A stretch of DNA of 64,000 nt from contig JACGCM010000420.1 of the NCBI GenBank assembly GCA_014058105.1, positions 248,001-312,000 of the forward strand, given 5' to 3'. The DNA comes from Kingdonia uniflora. Its lineage: Eukaryota; Streptophyta; Magnoliopsida; Ranunculales; Circaeasteraceae. Shown in pieces: positions 24,781-36,700 of this stretch. Each line of letters opens with the position of its first letter. The first letter of the stretch is position 1. A model generated the notes under the pieces. That model saw only the letters and a list, made by a program, of their open reading frames with translations. It had not been told where the DNA came from and searched no databases. The position numbers were made by a program, and so were the translations under genes.

Positions 24781-25117
24781 CTACAACTACGGATTACTTC
24801 TACAAGTTTGTTCTAAAGGTTTTTCTCTGCTTATAAGAGGTCAGCTACGCTTTCCCCTACAATGGGAGGACATTCAGCCATAAACTCTAGAGCCTGAGCA
24901 GTTATAATAATCATGTTTTGCTCTACTAATTCTTCAGGCTGGGAACTTAACTTCGTTTCCATGACGTTCAGACAGTTTCCTCAATTTATAATAGTGCTAT
25001 AAATACATCCTCATAATGACAAACAGTTATGCAAGGTATCCCTCTCAAGCTCAAGTCTTCTTACTTCCTTCACAAAATAAGTAATAACAACCATTAACTC
25101 TTGCGAGTGCACACTAT

Positions 25118-28100
25118 TTATTGAATAAACGTGTTTCGATCGGGCATTACTACCTCGGAAAAATGTTTTTGTAATCTATGGTGACGATCTTTCAAGCTTT
25201 TGTACCGTTCGTCTTGCCACTCCATGCGTCTATCTAAGCGTGACATAATCTCATGATGCTCCACCATCTTCTCCTTTGCTTTTTCTAGCTCATCCTTATT
25301 CGTTGTCCTCAACTTTGCCAACTGAGCATGAAGTTCCTCCAGCTCCAGATCATTCCCATTACTTCCCCCAACAGGAGCCATCTTTAACAAATCATCATTC
25401 TTCCTCAACAACCGATCCTTCCCTCTGATAACCCCCTTTAACTCTTCCTCTCTACAAATAGCGATATCTAACTTATCTTGGCTTGCCCTTAAACATTCAT
25501 TTCATCTCTGTACATGAGCTTGAATGCGAACTATATTCGCCTACAACTCTTTAATTCGAGCTAATAGGTCAACCACATCCCCTTTTACTATAGGGACCCC
25601 AACATCGCTTTTTTTCTTCTTCGATCGCTCTCCAACCTCGGCCTTCTTGAGACGCGAATTGGCCATAGCCAGGTCTGCCATCAATTGGGCCACCCTCTTA
25701 TTCAGTTCATCGCACTATTTTAGAACCATACAGAAATCCATATCGGCCTCACTCAATTGATCGGCCACACTTTCTGACCGGGCCAGGTCAGCTCAAGCTT
25801 TTCCGAGCTCGTTATCTTACCTTGTCAGTTCACTCCTCAACTCTGTAGTAGCACTTACAAAATTTGCCAAATTAGCTCGAGCTTTCTCCAATTTATCTAT
25901 TTTCCTGGTCATTTGACATTTCAAACTAGCCACAAAATCTTGTAATAATTTTTCTGACACTTCTTGCGACTGAATACGGTATCGAGTCATGCCAGCCTCT
26001 TTAATTTTTGCCATGAACACATCAATCTGGCTTTTGAGCTTTGTTGTCTTATCTTTTGCCTCTGCGAGCTCTTTTTGTACTTTTTCTAATTTGGCATCTT
26101 TCCCCTCGATCTACTGAGTCAAGTCACAAAAAGTTTTTGTCACCTCTACAAACTAAATCTACTCTTTGACATATTGATCCTCCCTATCTTCAGATGTCTC
26201 TCTAATCCTATCAAACTCCACTACAAACTTATGGTTATATTGGAGAGTCTGTTGTTCACTCGAGCGAACAGTCTCCAATTCGACCTACATCACACATACA
26301 ATATATCAATTTCGAATCAACAACACTCCACAAATACAATCAAATCATAATACAGATTACTTTCTAAATTTTAACATTCTATTGTTGTGAGACTACTTCT
26401 AAGCCTAAGGTCGAAGTATGATCTCAGTTTGTTGACAATAACATCTGCATCCAATTTCAAGGTACACATTTTCTATGCTCTAATTTTCTAAACACTTTGG
26501 TATTATTTGGACATGCTTGATTACCATCGCCCCTAAACTTCTAACACATTTATGATCTATTTCTATTTTCTTAATTTTATTTTGTAACTCTAAAGTAATA
26601 CAACATACAAGTCAAATATTTCTTGTTCTTCTCTAACCTGCAGCTCTGCTTGCAAAGTCAACAGGGATGTTGAGGCTTCCTTCTTCTTAGCGAGCTCATT
26701 CTCTAATTCCATAATTTTGAGGCGCATATCCTTAAGTTTCTACAAACAATGTTTACAAAAATCTCTTAGCCTATCTAAAATTTATCCTCTAAAGCAGTAT
26801 TCCATACAATTACAGCTTTCCAAACCACACACACACACACACACACACACACATAACCAAACTTTGACAACTTTACTCTACCTTCTCATTATTTTCCCCC
26901 CGATTTTCTAGATCAGTTTTGGGAAAGACCGCATCCAACCCTGTTACCATACCATCAGCAGGAGCATTCTCTTCCTCTTCGACGTAGGTACCAGCCATAA
27001 TGGCTTTGAGGTCTGCTTTTGTGTACCCCACTACAAGGTGTTGGCACCCAAGTCTGTCGCATTGAACTGCGACATTATCCAGGTTCTTCTGCGCCTCCTC
27101 AGTAAGCTCATTTATTAGCACCTTCTGCGTAGCCTTTGAAACAACCAAATGCTCCCCCTCTAGGGCCAAATCAGATTCAAGTCGAGTAACCTTCTTCTCG
27201 AGCTCGACTTTCCCACTCTCGAGGTCAACTTTTCCCTCCTCAATCCCGAGGCAGATACCCTCCAGCAAGCGAGCAGGCTGCAATAAAGCCAAACATATTT
27301 TTAGCTCGAATCCAAATATAAAGTTTATAAATAAACAAGTCATCAAAACTTACCATTTTGCTCAACTCCAACTGAACAGAGGTACTCAGTTCCCCAGTAC
27401 CCTTACGAGCTACAAACCTCACCATGTCTTCCATAGCTCGTAACTCATCTTCCTTAGCAGGTCTGCTCTCTATAATCTTTGCCAATATTCCTTTAGCAGG
27501 AGGATCTACCCTTATCTTTTTTGGATTCACTTCGACCTCCCCACTCATCGTGGTTCCAGAGGCCAAGCCACCCTTCACAGTTTTCTTCTTCAGGAATTTT
27601 AGAGCTAACTTGCTCGAAGTGGTCACTTCTGGAACATCCTCTAAATCTATTTTAGATGCCCTCAGTAATACCGGACACTTTTTCCCATCCGCCCCTCTCT
27701 TCTTACTGGCTCCAACCCCCGTCATTAATCTCTTCGCCTAAGACTTTTGTACCTTCTCGGACCTACTGCTAGCTCTTTTATTTATGTTGATGCCGAGCTC
27801 TTTTAGAACTATCTTGAGCTCAACCCCTTCTCGAGCAACAATATCTAACAGTGACTCCTTCCTTGTCACCTTTGACCAAGGACCTGTAAAACAAACACAA
27901 CATATTTTCAAATAATAGAACAACCCTTCAATTATAGCAGTTCGATATTATAGACTATTACTTATTTTTCTTCAAAGTTCTATATATAAGTTTCATTGGC
28001 TCTTCATCCTCTCTCTGAAGGTAATCACGCTTCACCCATATCACATTATCATTCCAAACTCGACTTGCTAAATTCAGATCGAAGAAAAGTGGTTAGAACG

Positions 28101-29078
28101 AGCTCGAACAGAAATATACACCCCCAGTCACAGTATAATGTTTCACAGCGTAGTACTGTAAAATGTCCTCAGGAGTTATTCTCCTCTCCACCTCATTCTC
28201 CTTTCATAATCTATTCAAAGTCTCATAAACAATGATCACCTTCTACATGTTCCCATTCAGTTGGGCAGGACAAGCCTCTATGATATTCATTATACCTTTA
28301 GTAAGATTTCTAAGGGGTAAACTCAGTCCATACTCCAATTGTGATAGATAATACAGAAAACCCTCGTCCAGGTCGCCTTGGACATTTCCAACAAAATACT
28401 CAAGAGAGATCGATTCATCCACTCCCCTATCCAACTTCTCCTTTTTTAAGTCTGGCAACAAGAAGAAATACTCTTCTCCAGATGATACAGTACAACCTCT
28501 GAACAACTTATCGGCATGTTCTACAACGTTGCTCTATTTTTCATTTACAAGAGCTTTGGATTTATAGAACTCTCTAAATACATCAGAGTTCGGAGGGTAC
28601 GATACCAATTTACCTGGAAAGTCTGAAAATTAAACAAATACTACTTCGTCCTCCCCCTTAGATTCTACATTTACAGACTCTACGTTCTCAAACTCAATTG
28701 TATGACCAGAGATTGACATCTCCATATCAAGTGAAGTCTCCATCTCAATTATAGGCTTAAAGATCCTATAACAGATATTACTCACGCCTAACCTACATAT
28801 AGGTCTAGGTATTCTGTCAACTTACAATTATCTTTTATCTATACACATTCATACACGCATCTACCATACATACATCATACATATACGTATATCATATACA
28901 TATCTCTTTTTACACATAAATCAAACAATTTTTTGTAGGTTACTACTATAAGTAGCAATTTTTCAAAATTTCAAAAAACCACAAAATCGTTCAAACCCAC
29001 ATTCACAAAATCATAAATCATTTACTAACCTTCAACGTTCGAATATGAATATGATGCAGCGCCAAATCCTTCCTTCAT
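25118..29078 (-). pseudogene. Opposite-strand multi-exon gene of element 1 (gypsy-type 'Transposase_28'-like, coiled coil)
   Basis: The minus-strand gene starts at the ATG at 29078 (MKEGFGAASYSYSNVEG) followed by a GTTAGT donor. Next comes a region with LFRGCTVSSGEEYFFLLPDL and LSQLEYGLSLPLRNLTKGIM (28243-28506), then a basic region (27240-27923, GPWSKVTRKESLLDIV), then long Lys/Glu-rich coiled coil to 25118. At least three introns have GT-AG ends, for example 27353-27278 (GTAAGT…TTGCAG). The copy in element 2 (33790-37729) has introns at the same places. The middle resembles the plant 'putative gypsy type transposon' family (Transposase_28), which I recall as an extra antisense product of Tat elements. 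Scattered stops make this copy a pseudogene. Its function is unknown. Confidence 0.6.
26828..26851. repeat. (CA)n microsatellite in an intron of the antisense gene
   Basis: About twelve CA repeats on the plus strand. In the antisense gene they fall inside the intron between GAGAAG|GTAGAG (about 26876) and TTTGTAG|AAACTTAAGG (about 26745). Element 2 has the intron but not the repeat. Confidence 0.8.
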
Positions 29079-29726
29079 AACGTTGCTGTGCAACTACCGT
29101 CGTGATTCATTCTCCACAACTTTTTCTCTTCTTGAGCGATGATCAATCTCGTCTAATCTTTTACGTGAATCTCTATAATTTTTTCTCTTTTCTTTCCCAC
29201 TGTTTGTCCATTTTTTAGAAGTTGATAAATGTTTGAATGAGGAAGATGAATAATTATTTATATTTTCTCTCTATAACTACTGGTAGCTATTGAGAATCGC
29301 ACGAGCCGCCCTTAGTTTTAGAACCAATGCGTCCGTTCCACAATTAATGTCAGACGTTTTATACCATTTTGGTGAAAATACCTTCCCATCATTACCCTGA
29401 GTCTTATATTTTAATATATTCCCATCTCTCATACCCAAATCACTCTCTGACCTTCTCACACTCATGATGACTCAATACTCACACGCAATCAAACTTTTCT
29501 TGTAAATTACATAAAGACAAAATCAAAGCTCACCTGTTTTTTCTATTCCTACTTCTGCTAATTATAGAACTATTGACGTCATTTCTAACCCTTATCACAT
29601 TTCAAAATTCATTTTTTTATTCACAAACAACTTCAAATAGTATTTACAACAAAATAGAACAGATTCAAGCAAAAACTTCTACCTACATTCCAATTACAAC
29701 TATTTGACCTCATTCAATTTGCCCCA

Positions 29727-30080
29727 TCACATATAATTATACATAAAACATTCCAGATGTCCTGGAAGGCCATACCTAATCAGTTCGCCCCCAACGATAT
29801 TTACATCTTCCTCCTCGATCTCTTCATCAGCAATTTGCCTCATGACCTCTTTTCGAGCTACATGCTCTAGAATCACTTTACAGAATATTTCCGAGTAAAA
29901 ATGGTGCCCGATCTCAAGTTCCTTCTCCCTCATATCCAGGCCTTCAAACTGTATTTCTGATTCGGGCAAGTCAGCATCATAGTCTAACAACCTAAAAATC
30001 TTCTCCCGCGCTTCTGTAATCTTTATCTCCAGTCGTCCCTCAATAGTAAAACAAACTCTCTTAGATCGAGTCCTCACCAT
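29727..30080 (-). pseudogene. Small opposite-strand frame A of element 1
   Basis: An open frame of 117 codons (MVRTRSKRVCFTIEGRLEIK) with an acidic C-terminal half (LEIGHHFYSEIFCKVILEH, EIEEEDVNIVGG). It is similar in layout to the frame at 31181-31519 and to plus-strand 32866-33099 in element 2 (FFEGFFHDLVRDPADREELV). I recognise no known family. The resemblance among three copies suggests a short element-encoded protein or a duplicated exon rather than chance. Confidence 0.4.
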
Positions 30081-30900
30081 ATTCCTTTTCTTCCTCCTCT
30101 TTACATTACATTCCTATCATATTTACACAATTTTTAAGATCACTTCAAATCCCTCAAATTATATATATATTAATCTATTTTTTCTATAACTAAAAACCCT
30201 AAGATCATGATAGTAAGTTATTTGATTATCTATACAGATCGACCTCTTGGGATCCGTTCACTCATATTTTGACCTGCTCCTTACAATCTTTCCCCCTATA
30301 TGGCATTTCCAAACGAGATCTCCATAAGCTCGGGTTTTCAATTTCTGCATATTCTATATCTGGAAAGATATTCTCCCCCCATGATTCTATAATTCATTCA
30401 GTTCGATACATATTTTTACACATCTACATATTTACACAAACACATTTTTCACATATAATAACATATATTTTCCACTGTTCGACCAAATAAAACTCTATTT
30501 TTAGTTCGACATCCAATATTTCATTTTCGTCCTCTAACATACATATCTATACTTTTTCTTGCTCGATTTCAGTCAAAAAGCTAATTCTATCTCTCAATCA
30601 CAAAGTTTGAACAAAAACTTTTTCATTATCTTAAATATCAATTACAGATACTTTATAGATAACAAGTCTTTCAGATACTTTACATATAACAAGTTCTTCA
30701 GATATTGTTATAGATCATTCTGCAGGTTATATGTCAGTTTTCAGTGATGTTTCACTATGAGAATCTTCTAAAGAAATGTTGGAAGTGGAAATCACTGAGC
30801 CTGATCCCTCCTTCACACCATTTACTTCCACAAGTATCTTAGGAAGCAAAGGTGTCAGTGCTTGAACCAATCCTCAGCAACAGAACCTTCTTCACAACAA

Positions 30901-31230
30901 GAGAAGGTGACAGCGTAACAGAAAGACTTCAAATCTCTGTCTTCCTCCTCTACCACCATCGTCTCCTCTTCTTTAACCTCCACCAACAGAGAGTTGGTAG
31001 AAATAAAATGGAGTCCTACCTTAGAATCTAGTCCCTCGCAGGATACCGGCAGTAATGCCTAACATGAGAAGATGACAGTGCAACAAAAAGACTTCAAATT
31101 TTTGTCTTCCTCCTCCACCACCATCGTCTCCTCCCCCATAACCCCCATCAACGGAGAGTTGGTAGAATTAAAAGAGAGTTCTACCTTAGAATCCAGTCAC
31201 TCGCAGGATACCGACAGTAAAACCTAACAT
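30901..31230. repeat. Tandem duplication of a 165-bp unit in element 1
   Basis: 30901-31065 and 31066-31230 are two copies of one segment (GAGAAGRTGACAG…, ttcctcctc-accaccatcgtctcct, GAGAGTTGGTAGAA, CTCGCAGGATACCG). They differ at perhaps 15% of sites, so the duplication is old. It overlaps the 3' end of the minus-strand frame at 31181-31519. Confidence 0.8.
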
Positions 31231-31519
31231 ATACGCCGGCCCCCACATCTGTCTCCTCAAACTTATCCTCCGCAAGAATGTGAAGACATCTTCGATGTTG
31301 CTCACTTGTCAGGACAACGTAATAAAATTTCCACATATGGTAAAAGTTATTTTCAGCTTCAGCCGCTTCGACTTCCGATATACCATAATTCGTCGGTGGT
31401 ACGGGAATAGGCGTAAACTTCTCTAGTACTTGGTCTCCAAAGTATCTCAACTTCAACATCTGCATTTCAGAAGATACTCTCTCTTCGTATACTATTCTCT
31501 CAGTCTTCACCATTATCAC
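31181..31519 (-). pseudogene. Small opposite-strand frame B of element 1
   Basis: A 112-codon frame (MIMVKTERIVYEERVSSEMQ) with a middle EAENNFYHMWKFYYVVLTSE and an acidic EDKFEETDVGAGVYVRF stretch that parallels frame A at 29727-30080. Its C-terminus runs into the 165-bp duplicated unit, which may have supplied the stop. Unrecognised. Confidence 0.4.
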
Positions 31520-31829
31520 TCAGAGAATACAAAGGATATTATAACAATAGAATACTTTGACAGATGCCCAGTACAAGTACTATTTATATTAAATTCATAT
31601 TTAATGCGTAGGTACGTTTCCAACGCAGTCATCATTCAAAGCAGAGCCACTCTTAGAACCCCAAGCGTCAAATATATCAACCCTTTCCATCATCATAAAT
31701 ACCAAATACATCCCTCCATAAATAAATTTTGAGTCCCAACCAGTCAAATCCCCATTAATATGTTATATCTTCTCAACTTCCAATACCAACATAACTCAGG
31801 TTCTTTCTCAACCAAAGCCACTTGTGCCT

Positions 31830-32439
31830 TCAGTTGCAAGGAGGTGATTGGAAGGGCCTACCTTTCAACCTAGTCCAAAATCAAACTATACCTCAATATC
31901 AGACTCACGTATTTCACACATGACATGAGCAGTCAGTATTGACACTTATACCTCGAACTGATAAAGAATGTAGATCGAGCATAACAGAAGAATAAATACC
32001 TTTCTCCCATGAACACAATTGTTACACATTCAACTACCACTTACCTCATTATTTGGAGAGCATAGTTCAACACAATAACGAGCTGTGGGCAAGGTCTATA
32101 TAAAGAAAAAGTTCCAGAAGAGATAGATGACCGGAAAAACTAAGATTTTCTAGATTCTAACACAGGAATTTGTAGATTCTAAATACCGCAAAACTTTTTA
32201 TTTCAAGATCAAGTATTTATCGTTCAAGAGATCACTTGTAATAAGATATTAGCCTCAAGCAATAAAAGTTACTGTTACTAAAACCCTCCACTTGAGGTCA
32301 TGATTTTTTTACATATTCAAAGGTTTTCCACGCTAAATCACCTGTGTCATTTCTTGCTTTACATTAATGTTTGTCATAGGTACATTTGATGTAAGAGCTA
32401 ATTTTGAGCTATTTCGAGCTACAAAATTAGGCCATTATA
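31830..32439 (+). repeat. 3' LTR of element 1
   Basis: The right end (…AGGCCATTATA at 32439) matches the LTR end beside both primer sites, with CA changed to TA. A TATA box (TATATAAAG, about 32097-32105) sits some 340 bp before the end, as in the element 2 LTR, followed by GAAAAAGTTcc. From about 32187 it matches the inverted part of the aberrant 5' LTR. The start is not certain; 31830 is estimated from the 617-bp LTR of element 2 and from the purine-rich GCAAGGAGGTGATTGGAAGGG at about 31836, a possible polypurine tract. Confidence 0.65.
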
Positions 32440-32444
32440 CTTGG
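32440..32444. repeat. Target-site duplication CTTGG (right copy)
   Basis: Right-hand partner of 16284-16288, directly after the LTR end of element 1. Confidence 0.85.
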
Positions 32445-32865
32445 GATATGCACTAGATATCACATCTATGAGATCCCAATTTGTTATATGATTTTGAATT
32501 TATTACTTTGGATGTAGTTAAATTCTACGTATGATAGTTGATCTACTATATACAACTTGTCCAAAGGATCTCTTTACTCGTAGAACATTACCTAATCATA
32601 AAGAATTCACCGATAATCAGATGAGTGGTGAACACATGTCTTAAAGACAGTAGTACCACGCACTCGATCCCTTTTAAAATATACAAATATTTCTTTTCTT
32701 TGACCTTGTGCATCTAGGATGTCACTACTATCACTAGCCTGGTCAACGAGATAAAAGGTACTGGAGGTGCCACGCTATTACTCCCTAACAATATGATACA
32801 AGGAATCATATCCACTTTATATGTTAATAAATCCAAAGGTGATTGGTTAAGCTTTAGGGACATAC
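32445..32865. other. Host spacer between the two Tat elements
   Basis: This is the right flank of the element 1 insertion site and would join directly to 15900-16283 before insertion. No coding signal was found. A 15-bp direct repeat (CATGATAATGGTTAT) at about 32866 and 32889 marks the junction with element 2. Confidence 0.5.
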
Positions 32866-33676
32866 ATGATAATGGTTATCTACCCACATGATAATGGTTA
32901 TATAGTAAAAGAGGATAGAAGCAGGGAACTTGAGTATGTTCAATTTTTCTTTGAGGGATTTTTTCATGATCTGGTGAGGGATCCTGCAGATCGAGAAGAG
33001 TTGGTGGGATTTATTTCTGAGGTTGAGATCAAATTTGAGGATGCGAGGATCGCTTTAGGTTCAACGGTTGGGTGTTCTTGGTCATCAAAGTTGCTTTAGA
33101 TGTAATTATATGTGAGGTAAATGGAGTGCATCTAAAAATGGGTATGACAGAGTATAACTATTTTGAGTTTGAATAATTTTAAAAGAAATTGTTGTTGAGA
33201 TAGATCCTTTTTTTTACTGAATGTTGTGTAAAAATGAATTTGAAAATATTTGAATTTTTGTTATGGAAGCTTTGGAAATGACGTTAGTGCTATTATAAGA
33301 GTAGAATAAGAAGTACATACAGAAAAACAGGGAGTTTTTTGAATTTGTCTCTTGTGGAAAAGTTGTGAAAACTCGATTATGTGTAAGAGTAAGCAAAAAT
33401 GAGCATGGGGGTCAGAAAAGAGATTTAGAAAAGAGAGATAAAAATAGATTAAAATATAAGGAAAATGGCAATGATGGGAAGGCATTTTTGCCAAAAAGGT
33501 ACAAGACGTTTGATATGGATAGTAAAAGGGACGCCTTAGTTCCAAAACCAAGGACAGTTCGTGCAAGGTTCAATAACTACCATAAGTTAGAGAGAGAAAA
33601 TATAAATACATCTTCATCTTCAACAATCAAGTGTTTTTTAATTTTTAAAATCTTGAAAAGTAGTCTGAGAGGATAG
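32866..33676 (+). pseudogene. Leader-side opposite-strand frames of element 2
   Basis: The frame at 32866-33099 (LEYVQFFFEGFFHDLVRDPA, EIKFEDARIALGSTVG) resembles the small frames A and B of element 1. The next block (33365-33676) encodes DRNKLKYKENGND-like and KAFLPKRYKTFDMDSKRDAL sequence, which matches minus-strand 29277-29465 of element 1 (KYKTQGNDGKVFSPKWYKT). Two elements keeping this sequence argues for coding or leader function. No known family was recognised. Confidence 0.4.
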
Positions 33677-33789
33677 AAGAAGAGAGGCAAAAATAACACA
33701 AATACTTGTGAAGATTTAAGCGAAAGGGATCATCAGTCAAAACGTGAGTGAGTTACTGAATTAGAGTCATGAATATGGTTATACAACAA

Positions 33790-36700
33790 CGTAGTGAAGG
33801 AAGGATATGGCGCTGCCTCGGATTCTTATTCCGATATAGAAGGTTAGTGGATATATGTGATCTGTGTATGTGATTTTGAAGATCAATTTTTAAAGATATT
33901 TGCTGTTAAGAAAAAATGATAAATTACTATTTATAGTAATCTAAGAAAATCTACTTGTATATATGAGATATGAAAGATACTTTAATGTGGTTGACATACA
34001 TATATATATATAAAATAATCATTGATACCTGGACCTTTATGTAGGTCGACCGTAAGGAGTGTTGACTTGGATTAAAATCATTTCCTATAGTTGATATGAG
34101 AAATTCCTCTGTAAGTGAGGCATCGACCTCTGGTCGGCCGACTGAGTATGAGATTGGAGCGTCTGGAAGTGAGGAAGAAGTAGTTATTGATTAATTTCCA
34201 AATTTCTCTAGAAGATTGGTGGTCTATTCTCCTCGCTTGGATGCATTCTAAGAATTTTGTAAAGCCAAGGCTTCTATAGGAGGTAGATGAGGAAATTGTA
34301 TCGAATATGCCAGTAGGCAATTTAGGGGTTGCACTGTAGCAATAGGAGAAGAATATTTTTATCTGTTGGCCAATTTGGCAAAGGAGAAAAGGGATAGAGG
34401 TATAGAGGAATTGATCTCTATGTATTACTATGATGAGAATGTTCAGAATGAACTTTTTGAGGGCTTTGCATGTCACCTATCTCAGTTGGAGTACGGGTTG
34501 AGTGTTCCCCTTAGCAATCTGGCTAAAGGGATTATGAACCTTATCGATGCATGTCCCGTTTAGATGAATGGGAACATGTGGGAGGTGATTAGTGTTTGCG
34601 AAGCCTTGAATATACGGTGGGTAGAAAGAGGAGGATAACCTCTGTGGATGTGTTACAATTTTATGGTATACAATTTTTTGGTGCAAGTGGAGGGGCATAT
34701 TTCTGTGCAAAAGTAACTCGACCTCGATTCTTCGATCTGAACTCAGCGGGTCGACCTTGGAACGACAATGTCATATGGGTGAAGGGTGACTGCCTTTAGA
34801 GAGATGATGAAAAACCCATGGAACTTCTGTTTAAAACTGTAAGACAATGTCAGTATAATAATGTATAATGTATGAGATTGATAATTAAATTTGTATGATA
34901 TTATTGATACTGATGTCTTGTGTATGACAGGTCCTAGGTCGCAGGTAATGAGGATTGAGTCATTACTGGATAAATTTGTTCAAGAAGAGACTGAGCTCGA
35001 GGCTGTATTGGAAGATCTTGGCATCAGTAGGAAGAAGCATGCCAACAACCGAGTTGAAAAGGTTTTGAAATCCCAATTGATGAGGCTAATGCCGAATACT
35101 GAAAGTAGCAAGAAGAAGGGGACTGATGGGGAAAGGCGAGTAAACTCACCTAAGGCCCCTATAGTGGATTCTACAGGTCTGCCTGAGTTCATTAAGTTGA
35201 GCAAATTAGCACGAGCATTCCCCAAGAGGCAAATGTTGAAGTGACCTACGGCTTCTGGGGCCACGAAAAGTGGTGAGGAGGTAGAAAAGGTGAAAAAGAG
35301 AAGGGTTGAGCCTTCTGAAGATTTTATAGGGAAGATTATAGAAGACCGACCTGATACGGAGGACGAATGGAAAAAGGAAGAGGAAAAGGCCAGGTTGGCA
35401 GCTCTCCATAGGGGGGAGGGGATGCGCAAAATGGTAGGTTTATACGCTCAAATAAGTTTGATTTTGTATTATGATTCGAGCTAATCAATAAGGTCGATTT
35501 TTTCTTGATTTTGCAGGCCGATCGGCTGATAAATGGGATATGTTGCGGTGTCGAAGAGGAGAGAGCTTAGTTGAAGAGGAAGAATAACGATCTCGAAAGG
35601 AGCGTATCTCGATTGATGTCGGATTTGATCAAGGAGGGGAAGCGTCTGAAGGCCCTGAAGGCTTCTCAAGTAGTAGAGATCAACAAGTTGCGGGCTGAGG
35701 CAAGGGTGGATTTGGATAAGGCGGTAGCTGAGCATGATAGGCTCGGGCGATACCTTATATCCATGGGATCCTCTGAAGACGAGGTTGAGGCCATTATGAC
35801 CGAAACCTACGTAGAGGAGGAGGAGGTTGAAGATGATGCTGTTGGGGTTGTTGATGGGTTGGATGGTATGTCTCCTCGGACGGTAAGAGATAACCAAGAG
35901 GATGACGACGAACGCTAAGAGGTAGAAACTGAGAAGGTAAGATAGTGTGATTGCACTGTTATTGTATGGATGTTATGGAATGTTGTAAACTTCTTAGAAA
36001 CATTTTGGATAGAATTTTGTAGGCTAAGTTGTTTTTGTAAACATTGTTGTAGGGACTTAAGGACATACGCCTCAGAATAAAAGATTTAGAGGTTGAGCTT
36101 GCTCAGGAGAGAGAAACCTCAGCGTTCCTGTTATCTTCGCATGCAGAGCTACAGGTTAGAATAGAGCAAGAAATATTTAATTTGTATGCTTCATTAATAT
36201 AAAAGGACAAATTAATAGATAGAGTGTAGAGACGGACCAAATATTCATTACCTATTTAGGTACAAACGGCCCTGGAATAGTGCGTATAAAAGATGTTAGT
36301 TTTTGGCAAATAAACATATAAATAATGTGTACCTTAGACTTGGAAGTATTTGTACAGAGAATTCATCGAGATTGTACTTCGACCTTAAGTTCAGAAGTAG
36401 CTTTATACAGTAGATGTCAAAAAATAGGTATATTATTAGAAGTGTGTCATATGTAGTGATTGAGTGTTCTGAATCGAACTTAATATAGTATAACTGCTAT
36501 GTGCAAGTTGAATTGGAGTCAGCTCACTTACACGAAGATGAAGTTCGTTAATGTAACTAAGAATTTGCAGACGAGTTTGATAAGACGAGAGAGGCAAATG
36601 AAGATAGAGAAGATCAATATGTGAAGGTGCACTTCAAGTTTGTTGAGGCAACACAGACTGTTGTTGACCTAACTCGGCAGATCGAGGAGAAGGATGCCAA

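Larger units (their letters stand above)
16289..32439 (+). mobile_element. Element 1: Tat-lineage Ty3/gypsy retrotransposon, degenerate
   Basis: A 16.15-kb insertion flanked by CTTGG, or about 14.2 kb without the 1948-bp hAT element nested in it. Order on the plus strand: aberrant 5' LTR, primer site, gag, protease, RT, RNase H, second RNase H, integrase, a 46-bp tandem repeat, a multi-exon gene on the opposite strand, extra opposite-strand frames, and a 3' LTR. The double RNase H, the TGGCRCCGTCTGTGGG primer site and extra coding sequence downstream of integrase are hallmarks of the Tat lineage (Ogre, Retand and relatives). Many stops and shifts make it non-autonomous today. Confidence 0.85.

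Noticed and set aside
35481..35897. 138-codon minus-strand frame
   Set aside because: Antisense shadow of the coiled-coil region of the element 2 opposite-strand gene, which has a homologue with matching introns in element 1.
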